From Ectopseudomonas mendocina (GTDB lineage: Bacteria; Pseudomonadota; Gammaproteobacteria; Pseudomonadales; Pseudomonadaceae): DNA of 64,000 bases. The position numbers and the translations under genes are program-made. The notes below the pieces were generated by a model. That model made no database searches. It was not told the DNA's origin and saw only the letters and a program-made list of their open reading frames with translations. The number at the start of each line of letters is the position of its first letter. Positions within the stretch are counted from its first letter, which is position 1. Below are positions 52,604 to 60,693 of the stretch, one piece after another. The stretch lies in the NCBI RefSeq assembly GCF_007049795.1, contig NZ_SCFY01000021.1, positions 1 through 64,000 of the forward strand, written 5' to 3'.

Positions 52604-53381
52604 TATAATTCGCAGCCCTTTTTTGTTTGCGCTTAGTATTGCTTCGGCTCAACTGCTTAGTAAGATAACCTTGAAGAAAAAAAATCATGATCGGATCGTC
52701 GCCGATCTGAGAAAACAAGGGTTCTCTGTGTTGCCTGATTTTATTCCGGCTGAAATTTGCGATTTGTTGGTTGATAGTTTTGACTCTCTTGAGAATAAGG
52801 CCAAGTGTTATGAGAATGACCGCAGGCTATTTTCAGTTGAAAAGTATAGTTCAATGCATGAGTATGTTTTTTCGAGGTCTGCGTATATAAAGGATGTTGG
52901 TGATAGGTACTTAAATAACTCGCAAATATTGCTATCTGTTATGGCTGCTAAGTTATATGCTGCGCCAGGTGGGCTTGGATCTGGCGGGGGATGGCATAGG
53001 GATTCCTTCTTGCCTCAGTTTAAATCAATTTGCTACTTGACTGACGTGAGCGAAGATAACGGGCCTTTTGAGTATGTTGCAGGTTCGCACGCATTAATGA
53101 ATAAAATAAGATATGAGCTTGTGTCCAAGACCAGGGAGCGGGCTCATGATCCGCGTTACAGTCAAAGCTCTGTGGATGAATATTGCTCGATAATAGGAGG
53201 GGAGATAAAAACTTTCACGGCGACGAAAGGTACTTTGGTTTTCTGCGATACAAGTGGTTTACATCGTGGGCGGCCGATAGATCAGGGTGTTAGATATGCG
53301 GTTACTAATTATTTCAAGAGTCCAAGGGTTTTTCTAGATAAAAGGGCGCGGAGAGGGAAAATCTACTCCGAGTTGAAGTGA
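52596..53381 (+). CDS. Fe(II)/2-oxoglutarate dioxygenase, PhyH family
   Basis: This 261-residue protein overlaps wzy by eight bases. It has the double-stranded beta-helix metal triad: H134 and D136 in GGGWHRDSFLPQ, distal H223 in DTSGLHRGRPID, and the 2-oxoglutarate-binding R233 in QGVRYAVTNYF. Supporting PhyH features are DFIPAEICDLLVDSF near the start and EDNGPFEYVAGSHALM. A short hydrophobic N-terminus (residues about 8-20) is not a clear signal. Such enzymes hydroxylate small molecules, fatty acids or glycans. In the middle of an O-antigen island it may oxidise the sugar, an acyl group on it, or a lipid. Substrate unknown. Confidence 0.85.
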   Translation: MSNIIRSPFLFALSIASAQLLSKITLKKKNHDRIVADLRKQGFSVLPDFIPAEICDLLVDSFDSLENKAKCYENDRRLFSVEKYSSMHEYVFSRSAYIKDVGDRYLNNSQILLSVMAAKLYAAPGGLGSGGGWHRDSFLPQFKSICYLTDVSEDNGPFEYVAGSHALMNKIRYELVSKTRERAHDPRYSQSSVDEYCSIIGGEIKTFTATKGTLVFCDTSGLHRGRPIDQGVRYAVTNYFKSPRVFLDKRARRGKIYSELK

Positions 53382-53418
53382 TATTCCTGATAATAGTCAT
53401 TATGTCGTGGGGTGAGTT

Positions 53419-54636
53419 TTGCGAGTTATATATTTCCACCAGCACTTCTCAACCCCGAAAGGTGCTGTTGGTATCCGCTCTTATGAAATGGCGCGCCGCT
53501 TGGTCGCCCGTGGTCATCAAGTGACGATGGTATGCGGGAGCTATGGTGGTGGGGAGACAGGACTGACGCTGCCGTTTATTGGCGGTCAGCGGCGCGGAAG
53601 GGTGGAAGGGATCGATATTATCGAGTTCGATCTGGCCTATTCCAATAGTGATGGTTTGTTTAAGAGGGCGATGACTTTTGCCAAGTTTGCCCTGCGCAGT
53701 ATCGGTTTGGCTCTTACCGAGCGTTATGACCTAGTGTTTGCCACAACCACGCCCCTTACCGCTGGCATTCCAGGTATTTTCGCACGCTGGTTGCGAGGCA
53801 AGCCCTTCGTATTCGAGGTGCGGGATCTATGGCCGGAATTACCCAAGGCGATGGGGGTGATCCGTAATCCGCTGATGTTGGGTGCCATGTCGATATTGGA
53901 GTGGGCGAGCTATCGCTCGGCGCACAGGCTGATTGGGTTGTCCCCCGGCATAGTGGAAGGGATTGCCAAACGCGGGGTTCCGCGCGAGCGGATTGCCTTG
54001 GTTCCTAATGGCTGTGATCTCGGTATTTTTGCTGGCGATGTTGAGCCTTGGCGGCCCGAGCAGATAAAGGCGGATGATCTGCTGGCTGTTTTTGCGGGCA
54101 CTCATGGCATGGCCAATGGCCTGGATGCAGTCCTTGATGCAGCGGCGGAACTGAAACAGCGTGGACGCGACGATATCAAGCTGCTTTTGATCGGCCAGGG
54201 CAAGCTCAAACCGGCTTTACAAGCACGCGCACAGCGCGAGGCATTGGACTGTGTGGTATTTCATGAGCCAGTCAACAAATCTCGTCTTGCTGGCCTGATG
54301 GCCAGTGCGGATGTTGGCTTGCAGGTGTTGGCCAATGTGCCTGCTTTTTACTTTGGTACCTCCCCGAACAAGTTCTTCGACTACATCGCAGCCGGCTTAC
54401 CGGTACTCAACAATTATCCCGGTTGGTTGGCGGGGATGATTAGTGACAATCTGTGCGGATTTTCGGTTGATCCAGAGGACCCATGCGCTTTTGCCGATGC
54501 GCTGGAGCTGGCTGCGAGTGATAGGGCGGCAGCAAAGGAAATGGGCAGGCGAGGTCGTGAACTGGCTGAGCGCGAGTTTGACCGCGAACTGCTGGCAAAT
54601 CGCTTTGTGGACTGGCTGGAGGGAGTAAAGCAGTGA
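53419..54636 (+). CDS. GT4-family glycosyltransferase
   Basis: This 405-residue GT-B retaining glycosyltransferase starts at TTG 53419 (RVIYFHQHFSTPKGAVGIRS follows), with GGGGTGAG upstream. The C-terminal donor domain carries GTHGMANGLDAVLDAA, LLIGQGKLKPALQ and the E-x7-E-type block FYFGTSPNKFFDYIAAGLPVL. The N-terminal acceptor half ends in EVRDLWPELPKAMG. This type is close to WbuB-like O-antigen transferases using amino-sugar donors. By position next to the initiating transferase (ATGA-like overlap of four bases) it probably adds the second sugar to diNAcBac-PP-undecaprenol; ManNAcA is my guess for the sugar. GC content returns to normal here. Confidence 0.85.
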   Translation: MRVIYFHQHFSTPKGAVGIRSYEMARRLVARGHQVTMVCGSYGGGETGLTLPFIGGQRRGRVEGIDIIEFDLAYSNSDGLFKRAMTFAKFALRSIGLALTERYDLVFATTTPLTAGIPGIFARWLRGKPFVFEVRDLWPELPKAMGVIRNPLMLGAMSILEWASYRSAHRLIGLSPGIVEGIAKRGVPRERIALVPNGCDLGIFAGDVEPWRPEQIKADDLLAVFAGTHGMANGLDAVLDAAAELKQRGRDDIKLLLIGQGKLKPALQARAQREALDCVVFHEPVNKSRLAGLMASADVGLQVLANVPAFYFGTSPNKFFDYIAAGLPVLNNYPGWLAGMISDNLCGFSVDPEDPCAFADALELAASDRAAAKEMGRRGRELAEREFDRELLANRFVDWLEGVKQ

Positions 54637-55229
54637 TCAAGCGCCTTTTTGATATTGTCGCCTCGACGCTAGGCCTGTTGTTACTTGCCCCGGTTGTCGC
54701 CATTGTCGCCTGGCAGATCCGGAACAAGCTCGGTTCTCCGCTGCTGTTCCGTCAGATACGGCCTGGCCTCAACGGCAAACCTTTCGAAATGATCAAGTTC
54801 CGCACCATGCGTGATGTAGTGGACTCCAAGGGCAACCCTCTGCCGGATTCTGAACGTATGACATCCTTCGGTAGCTTCCTACGCTCCAGCAGTCTTGATG
54901 AATTACCTGAGTTATGGAATGTCCTCAAAGGTGACATGAGCCTAGTTGGCCCGCGTCCTTTGCTGATGGAGTACTTACCTCTCTATAGCGCCGAGCAATA
55001 TCGTCGACATGAAGTTCGCCCTGGTATAACCGGTTGGGCTCAGATCAACGGTCGTAATGCTTTGAGCTGGGAAGAGAAATTCAAGCTGGATGTCTGGTAC
55101 GCGGATAATCATTCTTTATGGCTGGATTTAAAGATTATTTTTCTGACTATCAAGAAAGTGCTGGTGCGCGAAGGTATTAGTGCAGATGGTGAGGCCACGA
55201 TGTCTAAGTTCACTGGGAACCAGCAGTGA
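54633..55229 (+). CDS. Undecaprenyl-phosphate sugar transferase, PglC type
   Basis: This 198-residue bacterial sugar transferase (PF02397 monotopic phosphoglycosyl transferase) has a re-entrant hydrophobic N-terminus (IKRLFDIVASTLGLLLLAPV), IKFRTMRD, SSSLDELPELWNVLKGDMSLVG (Asp-Glu catalytic dyad), GPRPLLMEYLPLYS and ITGWAQINGRNALSWEEKF. Length of about 200 residues equals that of PglC from Campylobacter, which transfers phospho-diNAcBac to undecaprenyl phosphate. Next to pglD-type, pglE-type and wbpM genes here, it should start the O-unit. It overlaps both neighbours by four bases. Confidence 0.9.
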   Translation: MIKRLFDIVASTLGLLLLAPVVAIVAWQIRNKLGSPLLFRQIRPGLNGKPFEMIKFRTMRDVVDSKGNPLPDSERMTSFGSFLRSSSLDELPELWNVLKGDMSLVGPRPLLMEYLPLYSAEQYRRHEVRPGITGWAQINGRNALSWEEKFKLDVWYADNHSLWLDLKIIFLTIKKVLVREGISADGEATMSKFTGNQQ

Positions 55230-55849
55230 GACGCCTTGCAATTCTCGGCGCTAGTGGCCACGGCAAGGTTGTGGCTGATACCGCTGAATGTGCAGGATGG
55301 CAGGTTGTTGAGTTTTTTGACGATGCTTGGCCGCAGCTACAAAATAATGGGTGCTGGGCTGTGTCCGGCGACAGCAACACCCTGGTGCGTCGGTTGGCCG
55401 AGTTCGATGGCGTGCTGGTTGCCATTGGTAATAACCGTATTCGTCACGAAAAACTGTGCGAACTGGAAAGGGCGGGTGCCACAATCGTTTCCGTTATTCA
55501 CCCCGCAGCTATAGTGAGTCGTTACGCTTCGCTAGCTGCGGGTTCTGTCGTGTTTGCCAACGTGGTGGTAAATGCTGACGTCCGGATCGGGCTTGGCGCG
55601 ATTCTCAATACGGGCTGTAGCATTGATCATGACTGTGTTCTGGGGCATTCGGTGCATGTCAGTCCGGGTGCCCGCTTGGCTGGTGGTGTCCAGGTTGGTG
55701 ATTCGAGCTGGATCGGTATTGGCGCCAGTGTGCGCCAGCTGGTTCGTATCGGTAGCAATGTCACTGTCGGGGCCGGTGCAGCAGTGGTTGCTGATGTAGC
55801 TGATGGTTTGACAGTGGTCGGTGTGCCTGCGAGAACAAAGCTTGCCTGA
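55226..55849 (+). CDS. PglD-type sugar N-acetyltransferase
   Basis: This 207-residue left-handed beta-helix acetyltransferase starts at GTG 55226 (GTGA overlap). The N-terminal Rossmann-like half (RRLAILGASGHGKVVADTA) binds the UDP-sugar. The hexapeptide half includes VVFANVVVNADVRIGLGAIL, CSIDHDCVLGHSVHVSPGA (catalytic His in DHD/CVLGH) and GASVRQLVRIGSNVTVGAGA. PglD acetylates UDP-4-amino-sugar to UDP-di-N-acetylbacillosamine. Flanking genes encode the matching aminotransferase (56047) and transferase (54633), which support this function. Confidence 0.88.
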   Translation: MRRLAILGASGHGKVVADTAECAGWQVVEFFDDAWPQLQNNGCWAVSGDSNTLVRRLAEFDGVLVAIGNNRIRHEKLCELERAGATIVSVIHPAAIVSRYASLAAGSVVFANVVVNADVRIGLGAILNTGCSIDHDCVLGHSVHVSPGARLAGGVQVGDSSWIGIGASVRQLVRIGSNVTVGAGAAVVADVADGLTVVGVPARTKLA

Positions 55850-55953
55850 TGATGGCGTTGTCTATCACTCGGCAGAGGCATCAGGCTTATTTCAGGTTAG
55901 GCAGGGCGTTGATTCAGTGGGCGCGCGCTTTGCGAGAAAAGACGCAGGTAAAG

Positions 55954-55978
55954 GTTCGCCCCGGGGCGGGGCTCCTAC
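55954..55978. repeat. REP-like unit within the O-antigen locus
   Basis: GTTCGCCCCGGGGCGGGGCT is followed by CCTAC, the reverse-orientation relative of the unit at 60597. It lies in the 197-base gap between the pglD-type and pglE-type genes, a break in an otherwise tightly packed operon. Confidence 0.7.
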
Positions 55979-56046
55979 GGTTTGATGCTCTGGCAGTTTG
56001 ATCTGGCCGGCACTAGATCGGGGTTGATCGTTTTTAGGAAATTATT

Positions 56047-57222
56047 GTGCTGAATACTCCATTTTCTCCCTGGCCCTCTTTTACGGATGAAGAGGCTAAT
56101 GCCGTCCGTGATGTCATTCTCTCCAACAAGGTCAATTATTGGACTGGCCAGGAGTGCCGCGAATTCGAGAAAGAGTTTGCCGCCTGGGCCGGTACCAAGC
56201 ATGCGATTGCGCTGGCCAACGGTACGGTAGCGCTGGATCTCGCGCTGAAAGCCTTGAATATCGGCGTCGGTGATGAGGTTGTGGTCACGTCGCGAACCTT
56301 CCTGGCATCAGCATCGAGCATCGTCAACGCCGGTGCTGTGCCAGTATTTGCGGATGTAGATGCCGACTCACAGAACATCACTGTTGAAAGTATTCGTGCA
56401 GTGCTCAGTAGTCGTACGCGAGCGATCATCTGTGTGCATTTGGCCGGTTGGCCGTGTGATATGGATCCAATCATGGATTTGGCGCAGGAGCATGATCTCT
56501 TCGTAATCGAGGATTGCGCACAGGCGCATGGTGCCTGCTATAAAGGCCGCCCGGTTGGCGGCATCGGTCATATTGGAGCCTGGTCGTTCTGTCAGGACAA
56601 AATCATGAGCACCGGCGGTGAAGGGGGGATGGTTACCACCAATGACCGTGCCCTTTGGTCGGCGATGTGGTCATACAAGGACCACGGCAAAAGCTGGGAG
56701 GCTGTCTACGAGCGTCAACATGCTCCTGGGTTTCGTTGGTTACACGAGAGTTTCGGCACCAACTGGCGCATGATGGAAGTCCAGGCGGCTATTGGACGCA
56801 TCCAGTTGCGTCGCATGCCTGACTGGCAAGCTGCTCGTCTAGAAAACTCCCGCCAAATCTGGGCATGTGCTGCGGCATTACCAGGTTTGCGGGTGCCAAC
56901 AGTGCCGGCAGATATTCAGCATGCGGCATATAAGTGTTATGTCTTCGTGCGGCCTGAGAAACTGAGCGAAGGCTGGTCGCGTGATCGAATTATTAACGAG
57001 ATTGTGGGGCGTGGTGTGCCTTGCTATTCCGGTTCATGTTCCGAGGTGTACCTCGAAAAGGCGTTCGATGATACGGGGTGGCGTCCGGAGCATCCTTTGC
57101 AGGTGGCGCGTGATTTGGGTGAGACCAGTTTGATGTTCCTAGTGCACCCAACGCTCACCAGCGCAGAGATCGAGAAGACTTGCTCAGTGTTGAGAGAGGT
57201 CATGGGGATGGCAGTGAGCTAG
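56047..57222 (+). CDS. PglE-type UDP-4-keto-sugar aminotransferase
   Basis: This 391-residue DegT/DnrJ/EryC1/StrS family member begins at GTG 56047 (LNTPFSPWPSFTDEEANAVR follows). It is PLP-dependent, with the lysine in GAWSFCQDKIMSTGGEGGM, LANGTVALDLALKALNIGVG near the N-terminus and HLAGWPCDMDPIMDLAQ. It would aminate the 4-keto-6-deoxy-GlcNAc made by the WbpM-type dehydratase, giving the UDP-4-amino sugar for PglD. It is distinct from PseC (44593), so the locus has two aminotransferases for two pathways. The 130-base gap after it precedes the second lipoprotein gene. Confidence 0.88.
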   Translation: MLNTPFSPWPSFTDEEANAVRDVILSNKVNYWTGQECREFEKEFAAWAGTKHAIALANGTVALDLALKALNIGVGDEVVVTSRTFLASASSIVNAGAVPVFADVDADSQNITVESIRAVLSSRTRAIICVHLAGWPCDMDPIMDLAQEHDLFVIEDCAQAHGACYKGRPVGGIGHIGAWSFCQDKIMSTGGEGGMVTTNDRALWSAMWSYKDHGKSWEAVYERQHAPGFRWLHESFGTNWRMMEVQAAIGRIQLRRMPDWQAARLENSRQIWACAAALPGLRVPTVPADIQHAAYKCYVFVRPEKLSEGWSRDRIINEIVGRGVPCYSGSCSEVYLEKAFDDTGWRPEHPLQVARDLGETSLMFLVHPTLTSAEIEKTCSVLREVMGMAVS

Positions 57223-57352
57223 GGCGTCTCTGAAAAGATTATTTTTATTGTCACTGTCGCGGCGATAGCTCGGTTGCCGCTAGCGTTCTGGACTACCGCC
57301 TGCTCGGAATGATGAGCTGCGGAGTTGGCTGCTAAGTCGGGAGCATTGGTTA

Positions 57353-57820
57353 ATGGATATGTATAGATTTGCTTCGGTCATCGCCCTTGGGGCTTTTTTG
57401 CTAGCCGGTTGTGGCCCAACTGCCGACGAACCCAAGCGGCCGTTGGTCTGGCGCGCGCCGCCCATACATGAGCAAAGCATTGGCTTGGCTGCAATTCGGG
57501 CTAAGATGGCGCCGGAGGCCATTGGCGAAGCGCCGTTACAAGCTCGTTTGGCTTCGCAACAGGGCCAGGGCACACCTGAACAGCGCTATACCTTGCATTC
57601 GCGCGCAAGGCTGATGCAGCTGGAGGGTGATCTGTTTGTAGTGCTGGCCAAATTAGGTTACACCCGTAAGGGGGTGAAGCAATCGGCTGGTCGTTTCGTG
57701 GTGGATTATGTGCATCCGCATGATGTGACGATATCGGCCGACTATGCCGACTACACCGGCAAGGGGGAGGATGACGGCGCGAAGTCGCGTGTTATCTTGA
57801 GTTGGAAGCTTTCCGGTTAA
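57353..57820 (+). CDS. Small lipoprotein of the O-antigen locus (second copy)
   Basis: This 155-residue lipoprotein starts at ATG 57353, with GGGAG nine bases before it. The signal is YRFASVIALGAFLLAGC (lipobox LAGC). The C-terminal half has VLAKLGYTRKGVKQSAGRF, VDYVHPHDVTISADYADYTG and ends SRVILSWKLSG, similar in order to the lipoprotein at 40471 (EGYTRKVNPPG, VTYHKQ, LMLSWRF). The two mature N-termini do not resemble each other. I know no function. Both lipoproteins lie near an end of the O-antigen locus, one after wzz and one before wbpM. Confidence 0.7.
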   Translation: MDMYRFASVIALGAFLLAGCGPTADEPKRPLVWRAPPIHEQSIGLAAIRAKMAPEAIGEAPLQARLASQQGQGTPEQRYTLHSRARLMQLEGDLFVVLAKLGYTRKGVKQSAGRFVVDYVHPHDVTISADYADYTGKGEDDGAKSRVILSWKLSG

Positions 57821-57972
57821 GTGTCGCTCTCCTATCGTGCGTAGCTGTTCTTGGCTTCCCATCGTCGGGTGATAAACGACAAAGGTTTGTCAGAGCAGTT
57901 TGATGCGGGTGTGTATGGTGTCCACGTTGATTGCAGCCACCTGCGGTTTTCAAGGGATATGAGGTTTTTTTG

Positions 57973-59979
57973 ATGTTAAGGTCGGCTGACTGGTTGCGTT
58001 CTCGTTTGATTGCCTTGCCTCGTCGTCATAAACGGCTGCTGCAGGTTGCAACCGATACTCTTTTGGTTTGGCTGGCCTTGTGGCTGGCTTTTGTCGTTCG
58101 TCTTGGCGATCTGAGAGAGATCGAGCCCTTTGGTGGCCATGCTTGGCTTTTTGCCTTGGCTCCTATCATTGCCGTGCCAATCTTTGTTCGCTTGGGTATG
58201 TATCGCGCAGTTATGCGCTATTTAGGCAATGATGCGTTGAAGGGCATCTTCAAGGCTGTCTCACTCTCGGCTTTGATGCTGGCGTTGGCCGTTTACTGGT
58301 ATCGCGATGCGCCGTTGATGATTCCTCGTTCGATGGTGCTCAATTACTGGTGGTTGAGCATCACGTTGATTGGTGGCTTGCGCCTGTTGATGCGCCACTA
58401 CTTTATGGGCGACTGGTTCTCGGCTGATCATCCTTCTCAGCTTCAGGTGAAGGACTCTGGTTTACCTCGTGTGGCCATCTATGGCGCCGGGGCGGCGGGC
58501 AATCAGTTGTTGGCTGCATTGCGCATGGGCCGCTCGATGCGCCCGGTGGCATTTGTCGACGATGATTCAAGCATCGCTAATCGCGTCATCGCGGGCTTGC
58601 GGGTCTACAAGCCGAAGCATTTGCAACAGATGATTGATGAGACAGGCGTTCAGGAAATTCTGTTGGCTGTGCCCTCTGCTTCGCGTGCGCGGCGTCGCGA
58701 GATTCTAAAGTTACTGGAGGCGTACCCGCTGCACGTGCGTAGCGTTCCAGGCTTTATGGACCTGGCAAGTGGTCGTGTTAAGGTCGATGACATTCAAGAA
58801 GTCGATATCGCTGACTTGTTGGGGCGGGATCCGGTCCCTCCGCAAAAGGCACTGTTCGAGCGCTGCATTCGCAGTCAGGTTGTCATGGTGACCGGCGCGG
58901 GAGGCTCGATTGGCTCCGAGCTATGCCGGCAGATTCTGGCAAATGGTCCTCGCACTTTGCTGCTGTTCGAGCATAGCGAATTTAATCTTTACAACATTCA
59001 CGGGGAGCTCTCTCGGCGTATCAAGCGCGAGGCGCTAAATATTCAACTGATCCCGATTCTGGGCTCAATTCGCAATGCGGAGCGTTTGGAGGAGGTTCTG
59101 CGCAGTTGGAGCGTTGACACGGTTTATCACGCCGCCGCTTACAAGCATGTGCCAATGGTGGAGCACAATGTAGCCGAGGGTGTGCTCAATAATGTTTTCG
59201 GTACCTTGAATACCGCGCAGGCAGCGTTGAAAGCAGGTGTTGAGCATTTCGTTTTGATTTCCACCGACAAGGCAGTGCGGCCAACCAATGTGATGGGCAG
59301 TACCAAGCGTCTGGCCGAAATGGTACTGCAGGCACTAAGTCAGGAGCAGGCGCCGGTACTTTTCGGTAAGGACGAGGCTCTCCATCAGGTCAACAAGACC
59401 CGCTTCACAATGGTGCGCTTTGGTAATGTGCTTGGATCGTCCGGTTCGGTCATTCCCCTGTTCCATGCGCAAATCCGACGTGGTGGGCCTGTAACGGTTA
59501 CGCACCCCAATATCACGCGGTACTTCATGACTATCCCCGAGGCTGCTCAGTTGGTCATTCAGGCCGGCTCGATGGGAGAGGGTGGGGATGTCTTCGTGTT
59601 GGACATGGGGGAGCCAGTGAAGATTGCGGAGCTGGCTGAGAAGATGATCCATCTCAGTGGTTTGAGCGTTCGCTCATCTAATAACCCTCAGGGAGATATC
59701 GCCATCGAGTTCAGCGGGCTAAGGCCGGGTGAGAAACTCTATGAGGAGTTACTTATTGGCGACAACGTCAGCCCAACCGAGCACCCAATGATTATGCGGG
59801 CCAACGAAGAGATGTTGCCCTGGGGTGAATACAAGAAAGTGCTTCAGGGTCTACATGGTGCGGTTCTGAGTGAGGACTACGAGCGGATTCGGCAGCTACT
59901 AAGAGAGGCGGTAAGTGGGTATCGCCCAGAGGGGGAGATTGTCGATTGGCTTTATCTGCAGAAGCGCTCGGATGTTTGA
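57973..59979 (+). CDS. wbpM: UDP-GlcNAc 4,6-dehydratase WbpM/PglF
   Basis: This 668-residue inner-membrane enzyme starts at ATG 57973 with GAGG upstream. The N-terminus has four membrane segments (residues about 25-150, TLLVWLALWLAFVVRLG and following). Then comes a first Rossmann domain (GAGAAGNQLLAALR, about 170-300) and the catalytic SDR domain (VTGAGGSIGSELCRQILANG, about 315; STDKAVRPTNVMGSTKR active site, where Met replaces the usual Tyr). It converts UDP-GlcNAc to the 4-keto-6-deoxy D-xylo sugar. P. aeruginosa WbpM (665 residues) closes the O-antigen locus at the same map position, as here. It supplies the PglE-PglD route to diNAcBac. Confidence 0.94.
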   Translation: MLRSADWLRSRLIALPRRHKRLLQVATDTLLVWLALWLAFVVRLGDLREIEPFGGHAWLFALAPIIAVPIFVRLGMYRAVMRYLGNDALKGIFKAVSLSALMLALAVYWYRDAPLMIPRSMVLNYWWLSITLIGGLRLLMRHYFMGDWFSADHPSQLQVKDSGLPRVAIYGAGAAGNQLLAALRMGRSMRPVAFVDDDSSIANRVIAGLRVYKPKHLQQMIDETGVQEILLAVPSASRARRREILKLLEAYPLHVRSVPGFMDLASGRVKVDDIQEVDIADLLGRDPVPPQKALFERCIRSQVVMVTGAGGSIGSELCRQILANGPRTLLLFEHSEFNLYNIHGELSRRIKREALNIQLIPILGSIRNAERLEEVLRSWSVDTVYHAAAYKHVPMVEHNVAEGVLNNVFGTLNTAQAALKAGVEHFVLISTDKAVRPTNVMGSTKRLAEMVLQALSQEQAPVLFGKDEALHQVNKTRFTMVRFGNVLGSSGSVIPLFHAQIRRGGPVTVTHPNITRYFMTIPEAAQLVIQAGSMGEGGDVFVLDMGEPVKIAELAEKMIHLSGLSVRSSNNPQGDIAIEFSGLRPGEKLYEELLIGDNVSPTEHPMIMRANEEMLPWGEYKKVLQGLHGAVLSEDYERIRQLLREAVSGYRPEGEIVDWLYLQKRSDV

Positions 59980-60297
59980 TTAAGCACTCACTCCTTCAGC
60001 TCGGTGTGAGCTTATTCGAAAGTGTCCGTGTGTTAACGCGGTAGAACCCGAGTGAGCCCGGGTGAGTAAGGGGGGCGCAGCAATGCATCATCTACGGCGA
60101 AGACCTGTAGACCGTTCCAGTCATCGCCCTCGTATCGCTCACAACCCTACTGCTTTCCGGTTTGGTGCAATCGCGATTCAACAGGGTCGGGCCCTAGTCT
60201 TTTTCGCGCTAGCGTTACGCCGCTTAGCGCGGCCCCGAAGGGGTGAGCGAATCGAATAACCTGGGACGTAGTCCCTGGTGAGAGTCCGTACAGGCAA
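59980..60297. other. Non-coding structured stretch between wbpM and tRNA-Asn
   Basis: No convincing gene lies in these 318 bases. Self-complementary pieces are visible: ACCCGAGTGAGCCCGGGTG (about 60047-60065), CGCGCTAGCG (about 60207), GCCGC...GCGGC around 60222, and CTGGGACGTAGTCCCTGG (about 60261-60279) followed by TGAGAGTCC. The last resembles the GGTGAGAGTCC segment of some bacterial group II introns, but no maturase or full domain V is seen. It could be an intron or element remnant. Confidence 0.35.
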
Positions 60298-60323
60298 TAA
60301 AAAACCCAGCACTAGGCTGGGTT
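60298..60323 (-). terminator. Terminator after tRNA-Asn
   Basis: On the minus strand, CCCAGC-CTAGT-GCTGGG is followed by a run of T (A tract at 60298-60304 on the plus strand), just past the tRNA 3' end. Confidence 0.8.
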
Positions 60324-60331
60324 CTCGAATT

Positions 60332-60407
60332 TGGCTCCGCGACCTGGACTCGAACCAGGGACCCAATGATTAACAGTCATTTGCTCTACCGACTGAGCTA
60401 TCGCGGA
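60332..60407 (-). tRNA. tRNA-Asn (GTT)
   Basis: A 76-base tRNA gene including the encoded CCA. On the minus strand it begins TCCGCGATAGCTCAGT, has anticodon loop CTGTTAATC (anticodon GTT), T-loop GGTTCGAGTCC and ends GTCGCGGAGCCA. The acceptor stem pairs TCCGCGA with TCGCGGA. It lies between the O-antigen locus and the aminotransferase gene. Confidence 0.95.
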
Positions 60408-60500
60408 ACAACGGCGCGTATGTTACTGATTAAAAAAGAGAAGTCAACACTTCAACGCGATATCTCCGTGGTTAGAATTCGGGGTGTTCAGCGATGGTGT

Positions 60501-60675
60501 CGTGGGAGGGGCTTTAGCCGCGATGGCAGTGGCAGATCGCGGCTGAAAAGGAATGTCGCCCAGTCGTTCCAAGGCCAGCGGTGCCTGGGTATTGGTGTAG
60601 GAGCCCCGCCCCGGGGCGAAGCTTTGGCTTTTGCGGTGCTCTGTCGAACGATTCGCGGCTGAAGCCGCTCCTACA
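60501..60675. repeat. REP-like repeat cluster
   Basis: Three units are seen: GTGGGAGGGGCTTTAGCCGC (from about 60502, with a partial inverted match, ATCGCGGCTGAA, at 60536); GTAGGAGCCCCGCCCCGGGG (60598-60617); and GATTCGCGGCTGAAGCCGCT (60650-60669) ending in CCTAC. They match those near 6755, 28104, 30420 and 55954. Confidence 0.75.
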
Positions 60676-60693
60676 GTGACTGTTGGCGCATAC

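Noticed and set aside
37134..59979. CRISPR array or insertion sequence in the O-antigen locus
   Set aside because: No spaced direct repeats and no transposase genes were seen; all reading frames of size fit biosynthesis, membrane or lipoprotein genes.
60062..60259. A 65-codon frame between wbpM and tRNA-Asn
   Set aside because: The product is Arg-rich with no recognisable domain, and the region looks like structured non-coding DNA.
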